Of a stretch of DNA of 33,887 nucleotides, positions 16,584 to 23,260 are shown in pieces. Position 1 is the stretch's first letter. Each line of letters opens with the position of its first letter. Source of the stretch: Oscillospiraceae bacterium (GTDB taxonomy: Bacteria > Bacillota > Clostridia > Oscillospirales > Ruminococcaceae); the NCBI GenBank assembly GCA_017528675.1, contig JAFXOO010000142.1, positions 1 to 33,887 on the forward strand, written 5' to 3'. The position numbers were made by a program, and so were the translations under genes. Under the pieces are notes generated by a model that searched no databases, was not told where the DNA came from, and saw nothing but the letters and a program-made list of their open reading frames with translations.

Positions 16584-18548
16584 TTGACACCAAAAAGAAG
16601 CAGAGGCATTGTTGCATATCTCCTCGTAGCGGCAGTTCTGATCTTCCTGGCGGTATTCATGCTGCCGAGACTGAACGAGAAGAAGTCCGAGTACACCTAT
16701 TCAGAGATTATGCAGCATTTCGACAACCTTGAGGTGACGAAGTACACCCTCGACCTCGGCAGCGGCGAGCTGAAGATGACGCTTGAGAACGAGGAGGAAA
16801 TCACCTATACTGTGCCGAATGTGTCGATCTTCAAGGAGGAGACTGAGGGCTACCGGCTGCGCTATAACCGTGCGCACCCGAAAACGCCGCTCGATCAGGA
16901 TTATTTCAAGATCACTGACAATTCCTGGATCATCACCTATATCCCGACCTTCATCATCCTGATTATGGGCATTGTGCTCTTTATCTTCATGATGCGCCAG
17001 GCGGGCGGCGGCAAGTATAACAACTTCGGCAAGGCCAATATCAAGGCACAGGCCTCCAATAAGAAGGCGACCTTCGACGATGTGGCTGGTGCCGAGGAAG
17101 AAAAGTACGAGATGGCGGAGATTGTGGATTTCCTGCGGAATCCCCGGAAATACGCCGAAATTGGCGCCCGTATCCCGAAGGGCGTGCTGCTTCTCGGCCC
17201 TCCCGGAACCGGTAAGACGCTCCTTGCCAGAGCTGTCGCAGGCGAGGCAGGATGCCCGTTCTACCCGATTTCCGGCTCGGATTTCGTGGAAATGTTCGTC
17301 GGTGTCGGCGCATCCAGAGTGCGTGACCTGTTTGAGACTGCCAAGAAGAATGCGCCCTCCATCGTGTTCATCGACGAGATTGATGCCGTCGGCAGACACC
17401 GTGGTGCCGGTCTTGGCGGCGGCCATGACGAGCGTGAGCAGACGCTGAACCAGCTTCTTGTAGAGATGGACGGCTTTGAGGCAAACGAGAGCGTGATTGT
17501 CATTGCGGCAACCAACCGCCGTGACATCCTGGATCCGGCACTGCTGCGTCCGGGACGTTTTGACCGCCAGATTGTGGTCGGCTATCCCGACATCAAGGGC
17601 AGAGAGGACATCCTCAAGGTGCATACCAAGAACAAGCCGCTTGCACCCGATGTCAACCTGCACGACATTGCCAGAACGACTGCCGGCTTCACCGGCGCCG
17701 ACCTGGAAAACCTGACCAATGAAGCGGCACTGCTTGCCGCAAGAGCGGACAGGAAGGCGATCACCAACAAGGACATTGCAGAGGCGACCATCAAGGTGGT
17801 TGCAGGCCCTGAGAAGAAGTCCCGTGTCAAGACGGAGCGTGAGATCAAGCTGACAGCCTACCATGAAGCCGGCCATGCCATCTGCACCTACTATTGCCCG
17901 CATCAGGATAAGGTACACGAGATCTCCATCATTCCGAGAGGCATGGCGGGCGGCTATACGCTGTCGCTGCCGGAGCATGACAAGAGCTATAACAGCAAGA
18001 CGGAGATGCACGAGGAGATCATCGTTCTGCTGGGCGGCCGTGTGGCAGAGCAGCTCATCATGGACGACATTTCCACGGGTGCATCGAATGACCTGGAGCG
18101 TGCTACCTCGATGGCACGGAATATGATTACCCGCTATGGCTTCAGCGAAAAGCTCGGTCCGGTGGTGTACGGTCATGACCAGAGCGAACCGTTCCTGGGC
18201 AGGGATTTCAGCAGTACGCCGAATTATTCCGATGAGGTTGCCGCCGAGATTGATGCGGAAATCCGCAACTTTGTGGAGGAAGGCTATACCAAGGCAGAGC
18301 AGATTCTGACCGAGCACATGGATCAGCTCCACAAGATTGCGCAGTACCTGATTGCCAACGAGAAGATCGACGGGCCGGAGTTCGAGCGCCTTATGAAGGG
18401 CGAGGACACCGAGCCGGAGATCACCGAGACAAAGCCGCAGCCGGCACAGGATTCTGCGATGGATGCCTACGCAAAGGATCTGCGTGAGCGCCAGGATGAG
18501 GCAGAGGATAAGCCTGTACAGATGGTACAGGACATGACGGAAGAATAA
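16584..18548 (+). CDS. ftsH: ATP-dependent zinc metalloprotease FtsH
   Basis: This 654-aa membrane AAA+ protease degrades misfolded membrane proteins and regulatory proteins. The order is helix 1 (about 9-27), an extracytoplasmic domain (about 30-120), helix 2 (about 122-140), Walker A GPPGTGKT, pore motif FVGVGA, Walker B IVFIDEID, the SRH region ATNRRDILDPALLRPGRFD, and the zinc motif HEAGH with a later Asp. I favour the TTG at 16584, with GGAG 8 nt upstream; the in-frame GTG at 16575 overlaps that ribosome site. A CIRCE operator lies just upstream. The acidic tail with a Pro/Glu/Thr run is normal for the family. Confidence 0.96.
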   Translation: MTPKRSRGIVAYLLVAAVLIFLAVFMLPRLNEKKSEYTYSEIMQHFDNLEVTKYTLDLGSGELKMTLENEEEITYTVPNVSIFKEETEGYRLRYNRAHPKTPLDQDYFKITDNSWIITYIPTFIILIMGIVLFIFMMRQAGGGKYNNFGKANIKAQASNKKATFDDVAGAEEEKYEMAEIVDFLRNPRKYAEIGARIPKGVLLLGPPGTGKTLLARAVAGEAGCPFYPISGSDFVEMFVGVGASRVRDLFETAKKNAPSIVFIDEIDAVGRHRGAGLGGGHDEREQTLNQLLVEMDGFEANESVIVIAATNRRDILDPALLRPGRFDRQIVVGYPDIKGREDILKVHTKNKPLAPDVNLHDIARTTAGFTGADLENLTNEAALLAARADRKAITNKDIAEATIKVVAGPEKKSRVKTEREIKLTAYHEAGHAICTYYCPHQDKVHEISIIPRGMAGGYTLSLPEHDKSYNSKTEMHEEIIVLLGGRVAEQLIMDDISTGASNDLERATSMARNMITRYGFSEKLGPVVYGHDQSEPFLGRDFSSTPNYSDEVAAEIDAEIRNFVEEGYTKAEQILTEHMDQLHKIAQYLIANEKIDGPEFERLMKGEDTEPEITETKPQPAQDSAMDAYAKDLRERQDEAEDKPVQMVQDMTEE

Positions 18549-18556
18549 CACACAAC

Positions 18557-18590
18557 GAAGCCCCCGCTGCGATGGCGGGGGCTTCTCTCT
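18557..18590 (+). terminator. Intrinsic terminator after ftsH
   Basis: An 11-bp stem GAAGCCCCCGC (18557-18567) / GCGGGGGCTTC (18575-18585) with a 7-nt loop is followed by TCTCT. The T-tract is weak. Confidence 0.75.
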
Positions 18591-18592
18591 AT

Positions 18593-18780
18593 CGGAAAGC
18601 AGGGCCCTGTGCTTTCCGGTCATGAAGCGGGCGATTCAGAAGGACATCTCCCAGCAGGGGGGATGCCACCCCCTTTACGGCGAGCACATTTCTCTGCTAT
18701 TGATAGTCTATGCAGAAAATGTCGTTTTGCGCCTGGAAGTTATTGGTATGATTGCTCATAAATTGTCATCAAATTGACAC
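18593..18780 (+). other. Intergenic region with extra hairpins, no gene seen
   Basis: A second hairpin CGGAAAGCA/TGCTTTCCG (18593-18601 with 18610-18618) and a G-run/C-run hairpin near 18656-18673 ending in TTT follow the ftsH terminator. The rest, up to the next promoter, is AT-rich and shows no reading frame with a ribosome site. Confidence 0.5.
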
Positions 18781-18809
18781 TTGATTTGTGCAAGAAAATA
18801 TGGTATACT
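18781..18809 (+). promoter_or_regulatory. Promoter of the small membrane protein gene
   Basis: TTGATT (18781-18786), a 17-nt spacer and TATACT (18804-18809), with TGG before the -10 (extended). It lies in an AT-rich patch 66 nt upstream of the start. Confidence 0.7.
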
Positions 18810-18874
18810 ATAACATGTATACAGTCTGTTGAAAACGGACATAGAAAGAAGAAAGCGTGTAAGGAGGCAATTGT

Positions 18875-19243
18875 ATGTCATTATCGCTTGGTCTGATGAT
18901 CGGCGGAGCTTTGGTTGCGGTGCTGGGAGGTATCCTCGTATTCACAAAGCTTGGATCGGTGAAAATCCTGTTTGGTATTGTATTGGCGGTGTTCGGACTT
19001 GGTGCGATCGGTGTGGGGTATACGTTGGACCAGTTCAAGGAAGTGACGTATTCTGTGGTGGAAGCGAATCCGGTTTCGCCACGGGATGACGAAGACCAGT
19101 ACCGTGTGACACTCAGGGATGACAAGGGAATCAGTACATGGATTTATGTCAACCAGAGCCAGCTCGACAATTATCAGTCGGGAACTGCGGTGACCATGAA
19201 GAAAAGTCAGCTCAGGCTGCTTCAGGAATCAAAAGTGGAATAA
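18875..19243 (+). CDS. Small membrane protein of unknown function
   Basis: This 122-aa protein has AAGGAGG 8 nt before its ATG. Two adjacent hydrophobic helices (about residues 4-24 and 27-49, Gly-rich) are followed by a soluble domain of about 70 residues with alternating strands (YRVTLRDDKGISTWIYVNQ). I do not recognise the family. The layout of two helices plus a small beta domain resembles envelope proteins with an OB-like or NfeD-like tail, but that is only a guess. It has its own promoter and a strong terminator, so it is probably monocistronic. Confidence 0.8.
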   Translation: MSLSLGLMIGGALVAVLGGILVFTKLGSVKILFGIVLAVFGLGAIGVGYTLDQFKEVTYSVVEANPVSPRDDEDQYRVTLRDDKGISTWIYVNQSQLDNYQSGTAVTMKKSQLRLLQESKVE

Positions 19244-19250
19244 ACTGATA

Positions 19251-19284
19251 AAACTGCCCGCAGAATCCGTATCTGCGGGCAGTT
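19251..19284 (+). terminator. Terminator hairpin, first copy
   Basis: A 12-bp stem ACTGCCCGCAGA (19253-19264) / TCTGCGGGCAGT (19272-19283) lies 9 nt after the stop. An almost identical hairpin recurs 196 nt downstream on the far side of a dispersed repeat copy. Confidence 0.75.
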
Positions 19285-19448
19285 AGTCTGTCAAAAAAAG
19301 CTGTTTTGCAGGGTTCGGGGCGGCAGCCCCGATCAGGGGCAGGGGGCGAAGCCCCCGCAATATAACCCCCTCCCCGATGGGGAGGGGGTTGGGGGTGGGG
19401 CGCCTCACGGTGCGCCAGCACCAGAAAATGGACTTTATTGACAAGCTG
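19285..19448 (+). repeat. Dispersed intergenic repeat, copy B (complete)
   Basis: The modules in order are an A-run then TTTTGCAGGGTTCGGGG, a GGGGC-ggca-GCCCC hairpin, AGGGGGC-gaa-GCCCCC, GCAATATA, a 12-bp AACCCCCTCCCC/GGGGAGGGGGTT hairpin, four G-tracts (19379-19400), GGTGC-gcca-GCACC, and the tail CACCAGAAAATGGACTTTAT followed by TGACAAGCTG. The copy at 33661-33820 keeps the same order. Near-identical terminator hairpins flank this copy on both sides. It has no coding potential. Confidence 0.9.
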
Positions 19449-19496
19449 ACTGCCCGCAGAATCCGTTTCTGCGGGCAGTCTGAACTTTTTTCAAAA
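19449..19496 (+). terminator. Terminator hairpin, second copy
   Basis: ACTGCCCGCAGA (19449-19460) / TCTGCGGGCAGT (19468-19479) is followed by CTGAAC and a T-run. The hairpin differs from the one at 19253 by one loop base, so one was probably copied from the other. Confidence 0.8.
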
Positions 19497-19501
19497 AACA
19501 C

Positions 19502-19529
19502 TTGCATTAAAAGGATTATCTGCTATAAT
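19502..19529 (+). promoter_or_regulatory. purA promoter
   Basis: TTGCAT (19502-19507), a 16-nt spacer and TATAAT (19524-19529), with TGC before the -10. The start would be about 55 nt upstream of the purA ATG. Confidence 0.8.
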
Positions 19530-19590
19530 ATACATGTATGTCTTGGTAAAGCGCTAAGACGAAACAAACTATGAGAAAAGAGGAACATGC

Positions 19591-20868
19591 ATGCCTGCTA
19601 ATATTGTTATCGGTACCCAGTGGGGTGATGAGGGAAAGGGAAAGGTCATCGACATCCTTGCTTCCCGTGCCCAGGTGGTTGTTCGTTCCCAGGGCGGCAA
19701 CAATGCCGGCCATACCGTTGTCAGCGGCGGCCAGACGTATAAGCTGCATCTGGTGCCCTCCGGTATTCTGTATCCGGATACGATGTGCCTGATCGGTGCC
19801 GGTGTTGTGCTGGATCCGAAGGACTTCATCGGTGAGCTCGACGAGATGGAGCGCAGAGGCATCTCCACTGCCAACCTCAAGATTGATCCCCGTGCGCATG
19901 TGGTGATGCCGTGGCATATCACGCTTGACGGCCTGTCTGAGGCTTTCCGTGGCGGAAATGACATCGGCACGACCAAGCGTGGCATCGGCCCGACCTATAT
20001 GGATAAATACGAGCGCTGCGGCATCCGTGTCTGCGATCTGATTGACCCGGTGCTGTTTGAGCAGAAGGCACGCTCGACCGGTGCGCTCAAGAACAAGATC
20101 ATCACGGCCGTATATGGCGGTGAGGCACATGACCTCGATGCAGTGATTGCCGAGTACAAGGCTTATGGCGAGCGCCTGAAGCCCTATGTGGCGGATGTAT
20201 CTGTGCTGACCTATGAGGCATATAAGGCCGGTAAGACCATCCTGTTTGAGGGTGCACAGGCGACACTGCTCGATATTGACTTCGGCACCTATCCGTTTGT
20301 GACCAGCTCGCATCCGCTGTCCGGCGGTGTGTGCGTAGGTACCGGCATCGGCCCGAAGATGATCGACAACATCATCGGCGTGGCGAAGGCTTACACGACC
20401 CGTGTCGGCAAGGGGCCGTTCCCGACGGAGCTGTTCAACGAGACAGGCGACACGATCCGCAACAAGGGCGGTGAGTTCGGTACCACGACCGGCCGTCCGA
20501 GAAGAACGGGCTGGTTTGATGCAGTGATTGTACGGCACTCCGTGAGAGTCAACGGCCTGGACGGTCTGGCGATCAACAAGCTGGATACGCTGTCCGGCAT
20601 TGGCGATCTGAAGATCTGCATCGGTTATGAGAAGCCCGACGGCACGAAGCTGCACGACTTCCCGTCCTCTCTTGAGGAACTGGCGGAGTGCAGTCCGATC
20701 TATGAGGAATTTCCGGGCTTTGATGATGATATTTCCGGATGCCGCACATTTGAGGAGCTGCCGGAGACCTGCCGGAAGTACATCGAGCGCCTCGAAGAAC
20801 TCTGTGAGTGCAAGGTCTGCATGGTCGGTGTCGGCCCTGACAGAGAGCAGCAGATCGAACGGCGCTGA
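19591..20868 (+). CDS. purA: Adenylosuccinate synthetase
   Basis: This 425-aa enzyme joins IMP and aspartate using GTP in the first committed step to AMP. The GTP-binding loop QWGDEGKGKVID lies at the N-terminus, then GGNNAGHTV, the KRGIGPTYMDK segment, FEGAQATLLDIDFGTYPFVT, and near the C-terminus TGWFDAVIVRHSVRVNG and LDTLSGI. Length is typical (about 425-430 aa). AGAGGAA lies a few nt before the ATG. It has its own promoter and no intrinsic terminator with a T-run; an 89-bp tandem repeat begins right after the stop. In Bacillus purA also lies downstream of dnaC. Confidence 0.97.
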   Translation: MPANIVIGTQWGDEGKGKVIDILASRAQVVVRSQGGNNAGHTVVSGGQTYKLHLVPSGILYPDTMCLIGAGVVLDPKDFIGELDEMERRGISTANLKIDPRAHVVMPWHITLDGLSEAFRGGNDIGTTKRGIGPTYMDKYERCGIRVCDLIDPVLFEQKARSTGALKNKIITAVYGGEAHDLDAVIAEYKAYGERLKPYVADVSVLTYEAYKAGKTILFEGAQATLLDIDFGTYPFVTSSHPLSGGVCVGTGIGPKMIDNIIGVAKAYTTRVGKGPFPTELFNETGDTIRNKGGEFGTTTGRPRRTGWFDAVIVRHSVRVNGLDGLAINKLDTLSGIGDLKICIGYEKPDGTKLHDFPSSLEELAECSPIYEEFPGFDDDISGCRTFEELPETCRKYIERLEELCECKVCMVGVGPDREQQIERR

Positions 20869-20870
20869 GC

Positions 20871-21165
20871 CAGCGCCGGCAGACGCATGCCGGGGTTCGG
20901 CTATGGCGGCAGACCGGAACATGCGAACCGGGTGCGGTTGACAGCATGTGGTGCGTGCCTGTACCGGGAAGACGCATGCCGGGGTTCGGCTATGGCGGCA
21001 GACCGGAACATGCGAACCGGGCGCCGTTGACAGCATACGGTGCGTGCCAGTATCGGGCAGATGCATACCGGGGTTCGGCTATGGCGGCAGACCGGAACAT
21101 GCGAACCGGGTGCGGTTGACAGCATACGGTGCGTGCCTGTACCGGGCAGACGGCCGGGGTTCACA
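20871..21165 (+). repeat. 89-bp tandem repeat, about 3.3 units
   Basis: The box CGGGGTTCGG begins at 20891, 20980 and 21069, an exact period of 89 bp, and recurs truncated at 21155 (86 bp later). Units are nearly identical over CTATGGCGGCAGACCGGAAC, ATGCGAACCGGG and TTGACAGCAT. Each unit can pair GGTTCG with CGAACC. The period is not a multiple of three, so the repeat cannot encode a protein repeat in one frame. It sits between purA and the next gene. Confidence 0.95.
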
Positions 21166-21229
21166 TTGAGAACAGACCCGGTTATGCGCAGAAGGCGCTG
21201 TTATGTGCAGAATCAAATCCCATAGATCC

Positions 21230-21322
21230 TAAAAAAGATGCTTTTCCCCCGCTTTGTGCTACAAAGCGGGCGGGAGTCCAGAGGGCAGCGCCCTCTGGCA
21301 GGGTACAGGGGCAGCGCCTCTG
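21230..21322 (+). other. GC-rich hairpin module upstream of the membrane protein gene
   Basis: Perfect hairpins CCCGCTTTG/CAAAGCGGG (21248-21256 with 21262-21270) and CCAGAGGGC/GCCCTCTGG (21278-21286 with 21290-21298) are followed by a weaker GGGGC/GCCTC pair. The preceding AAAAAAGATGCTTTT and the paired GC blocks resemble the left half of the dispersed repeat, but the sequence differs. It may be a diverged relative or a terminator. No promoter is obvious here. Confidence 0.5.
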
Positions 21323-21352
21323 ACAACATAGCGAATAAAAGAGGTGAACGAT

Positions 21353-22501
21353 ATGCCAGATCAGGACAATCTGCTTGGCGATACGCCGGAAACGTGGCAG
21401 GGCAATGATGAAAAGAAGGGCGCTCCGGTGCTGGATATGAGCGACCTGGAGGGTCTGCTCGGTGATACGCCTCAGACCTGGGGCGGCAATGAGCAGAAGC
21501 TTGGTGCACCGGTGCTGGAGGAGCAGATAGAGCTTGACAATCCCGGCCAGAGCTGGGAGGATCATAAGCTTGGAGCGCCGGTGCTGGATGAGGCGCCGGT
21601 ATTGGACGAACCGGGCAGCTATACGCCAGAAGAAAAGCGGGGCGATGTGCAGCTTGAGGGCAGTATGGATGATCTGCTCGGCGGCGGTGACCCTGCGAAT
21701 TATGATCCGGTAGCGGAGTTTGTGCAGCGGCTGCAATTTGATGAGGCACTGCTGGAGAAGTTCAGGACGCTTGATGCCGAGCAGCAGCAGCAGGTGACGG
21801 CAATGCGTGCGCAGCAGCTTGGTGTTCCTGCGCCGATGATTCCGAATGAACTGCGGCCGAAGCCGGCTGAGGCTCTGCCGGAGGCTGCGGATGTTGCACT
21901 CGAAGAAGCGCCGCAGACGGAGGAGTACAAGCCGACCTTTGAGGACGAGGATCTCAAGCGCATCAAGGAGGAATCCAAGAAGCCCCAGAAGTATACGCCG
22001 CCTCCTATGGAGCTGACGGAGGAGAAGAAAAAGGAAAACATCCGCATCATGAACGAACTGCGTGAGGAACGGGAGCGGGAACTGGCACATAAGGGCTTTA
22101 TCCAGCTTATCATCCTGACGGTGGTCGGCGTGATCGGTGCGGTTGCGTTCTCGCTGTTCTTTTCGGGAGCGTTCGGACTGGGCTTCAAGGAGACGCTGGA
22201 GGATAACCGCTTCTTCTCCACGGTACAGGGAATTGCCCCGTATGTGGGCATTGTCATGGCGCTGGCAGCATTGCCGCTGGCGGCACCGGTTCCGCAGCTC
22301 AAGGGCTTTACAAAGCTGCTGTTTGTGCTTGGGTTCCTGCTGTCGCTGTTCCCTGGACTGCCGCTGCTGATTCAGAAGGATGGCCACATGGTCATCAATG
22401 CAATTCTGATTGCGCTGTCAATCGGCTGCTCGCTGGCTGTGGTGTTTATCATGTCCACAAGCGAGGGGATTAACCAGTATAATAAGCACGGCAATTCCTG
22501 A
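21353..22501 (+). CDS. Four-helix membrane protein with acidic N-terminal GAPVLD repeats
   Basis: This 382-aa protein is of unknown function. GAGGTG lies 6 nt before the chosen ATG; the in-frame GTG at 21344 is part of that ribosome site. Residues 8-86 hold three imperfect repeats of the form GDTPxTWxGNxxKxGAPVLD (10-28, 38-55, 64-80), then an extra APVLDE. An acidic, Gln-rich, partly coiled region (about 105-240) includes EEKKKENIRIMNELREERER. Four membrane helices occupy about 243-375. The C-terminus is short and hydrophilic. The N-terminal part looks disordered, and the repeated GAPVLD could be a docking or modification motif. It has no clear neighbours by function. Confidence 0.85.
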   Translation: MPDQDNLLGDTPETWQGNDEKKGAPVLDMSDLEGLLGDTPQTWGGNEQKLGAPVLEEQIELDNPGQSWEDHKLGAPVLDEAPVLDEPGSYTPEEKRGDVQLEGSMDDLLGGGDPANYDPVAEFVQRLQFDEALLEKFRTLDAEQQQQVTAMRAQQLGVPAPMIPNELRPKPAEALPEAADVALEEAPQTEEYKPTFEDEDLKRIKEESKKPQKYTPPPMELTEEKKKENIRIMNELREERERELAHKGFIQLIILTVVGVIGAVAFSLFFSGAFGLGFKETLEDNRFFSTVQGIAPYVGIVMALAALPLAAPVPQLKGFTKLLFVLGFLLSLFPGLPLLIQKDGHMVINAILIALSIGCSLAVVFIMSTSEGINQYNKHGNS

Positions 22502-22521
22502 GACAGGCGGAATGCCGTCTG

Positions 22522-22568
22522 CACTCACCGGTGCGCCGGCACCAGAAAAAGGACTTTATCGGCAATCT
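22522..22568 (+). repeat. Dispersed intergenic repeat, copy C (right end only)
   Basis: Only the right module is present: CTCACCGGTGCGCC, GGCACCAGAAAAAGGACTTT and a CGGCAATCTG end, matching copies A and B with few changes. As in those copies, a terminator hairpin starts immediately after it. Confidence 0.85.
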
Positions 22569-22609
22569 GAAGAAAATTGCACTGAAGTGTGCAATTTTCT
22601 TCTTTTTTT
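22569..22609 (+). terminator. Strong intrinsic terminator
   Basis: A 14-bp perfect stem (22569-22582 with 22589-22602, sequence GAAGAAAATTGCAC and its complement) with a 6-nt loop is followed by seven T. It is a textbook terminator for the upstream membrane protein gene. Confidence 0.92.
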
Positions 22610-22649
22610 CGGCATGTGTGAAAGGGCTTTGCCCGGAAAGGAGAATGCC

Positions 22650-23063
22650 ATGCTGAAAGCAGATGGAAAGTATATCGACACGCTGCCGGTTCAACAGCTC
22701 CTCTCGCAGGAGGAAGCAAGAGTGGATCGCATCACAATCGAGGTGGACAGGTATTACGGGACGCATGATCTGGCGGATTTCCTGTTCGTGATGCGGGGAA
22801 TTCTGCCCTCCGGCGGGGAGACAGAGGCGGTACTGGAAAAGGAAACGGACGAGGATGTCATCCGGCTGTGCTGGGAGGTGGGGCCGGGCTTCACGCAGGA
22901 GGCAGGCACTCTGGTGCTGGATCTCTTTGCGTACCGCTATGAGGAGGCGGCTGATCCCGATGAGGATCCGCCGGATTATCTGCTCCGGTACCAGCTTCCG
23001 CCGGTACAGGTGCGGGCGGTTCCGGTATGTTCTTCCTATGAGGGAGCCGGGGATGCTGTTTAG
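22650..23063 (+). CDS. Small protein resembling a phage tail/baseplate beta domain
   Basis: This 137-aa protein begins at the ATG at 22650, preceded by AAAGGAG. It has no signal peptide or membrane helix. The layout, a strand-rich segment with VDRYYGTHDLADFLFVMRG, then EDVIRLCWEVG and AGTLVLDLFAYRYEE, recalls the N-terminal domain of phage baseplate/tail-fibre proteins of the BppU type. No other phage gene is nearby, so it would be an isolated remnant or a domesticated domain. The resemblance is from pattern memory only and the function is unknown. It follows a strong terminator without an evident promoter. Confidence 0.65.
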   Translation: MLKADGKYIDTLPVQQLLSQEEARVDRITIEVDRYYGTHDLADFLFVMRGILPSGGETEAVLEKETDEDVIRLCWEVGPGFTQEAGTLVLDLFAYRYEEAADPDEDPPDYLLRYQLPPVQVRAVPVCSSYEGAGDAV

Positions 23064-23078
23064 CATCCTGTAATCCAC

Positions 23079-23107
23079 AGGCGGCACTTTTCCAAAAAGT
23101 GCCGCCT
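23079..23107. terminator. Terminator hairpin after the 137-aa gene
   Basis: A 13-bp stem AGGCGGCACTTTT (23079-23091) / AAAAGTGCCGCCT (23095-23107) has a 3-nt loop. The A/T-rich inner part could serve both strands. A similar GGCGGCACTT hairpin occurs at 30368. Confidence 0.7.
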
Positions 23108-23153
23108 CGCCGTATGGCGCAAGGGGGTGCAAAGCCAACAACTTAGCAGAATA

Positions 23154-23251
23154 AAACCTGCGGGTGCAGGGCGGTCACCGCCCTGCCGGGGGAGGTTTAG
23201 GAGGGGCGAGTAGCCCCTCCTGAGTCGGCGTAAGCCGACAAAGAAGCCTAA
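23154..23251. other. Cluster of three strong hairpins between convergent genes
   Basis: AAACCT/AGGTTT (23154-23159 with 23193-23198) encloses GCAGGGCGG/CCGCCCTGC. Next come AGGAGGGGC/GCCCCTCCT (23199-23207 with 23213-23221) and GTCGGC/GCCGAC (23224-23229 with 23234-23239). TTAGG and CCTAA could close the last two into a three-way junction. No reading frame is convincing. It may be a bidirectional terminator or a degenerate repeat. Confidence 0.6.
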
Positions 23252-23260
23252 GTCACAACG

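Noticed and set aside
16701..18623. Minus-strand reading frame of 640 codons opposite ftsH
   Set aside because: FtsH motifs are complete on the plus strand; the other frame is a shadow.
20935..21122. TTGACA in each 89-bp unit as a promoter array
   Set aside because: No TATAAT-like hexamer lies 16-18 nt downstream in any unit.
20871..21165. CRISPR array
   Set aside because: Units are contiguous with no unique spacers; the 89-bp period and lack of cas genes do not fit.
20948..21169. Short reading frames through the 89-bp tandem repeat
   Set aside because: The 89-bp period shifts frame at every unit, none has a ribosome site, and all six frames are mostly open because of GC content.
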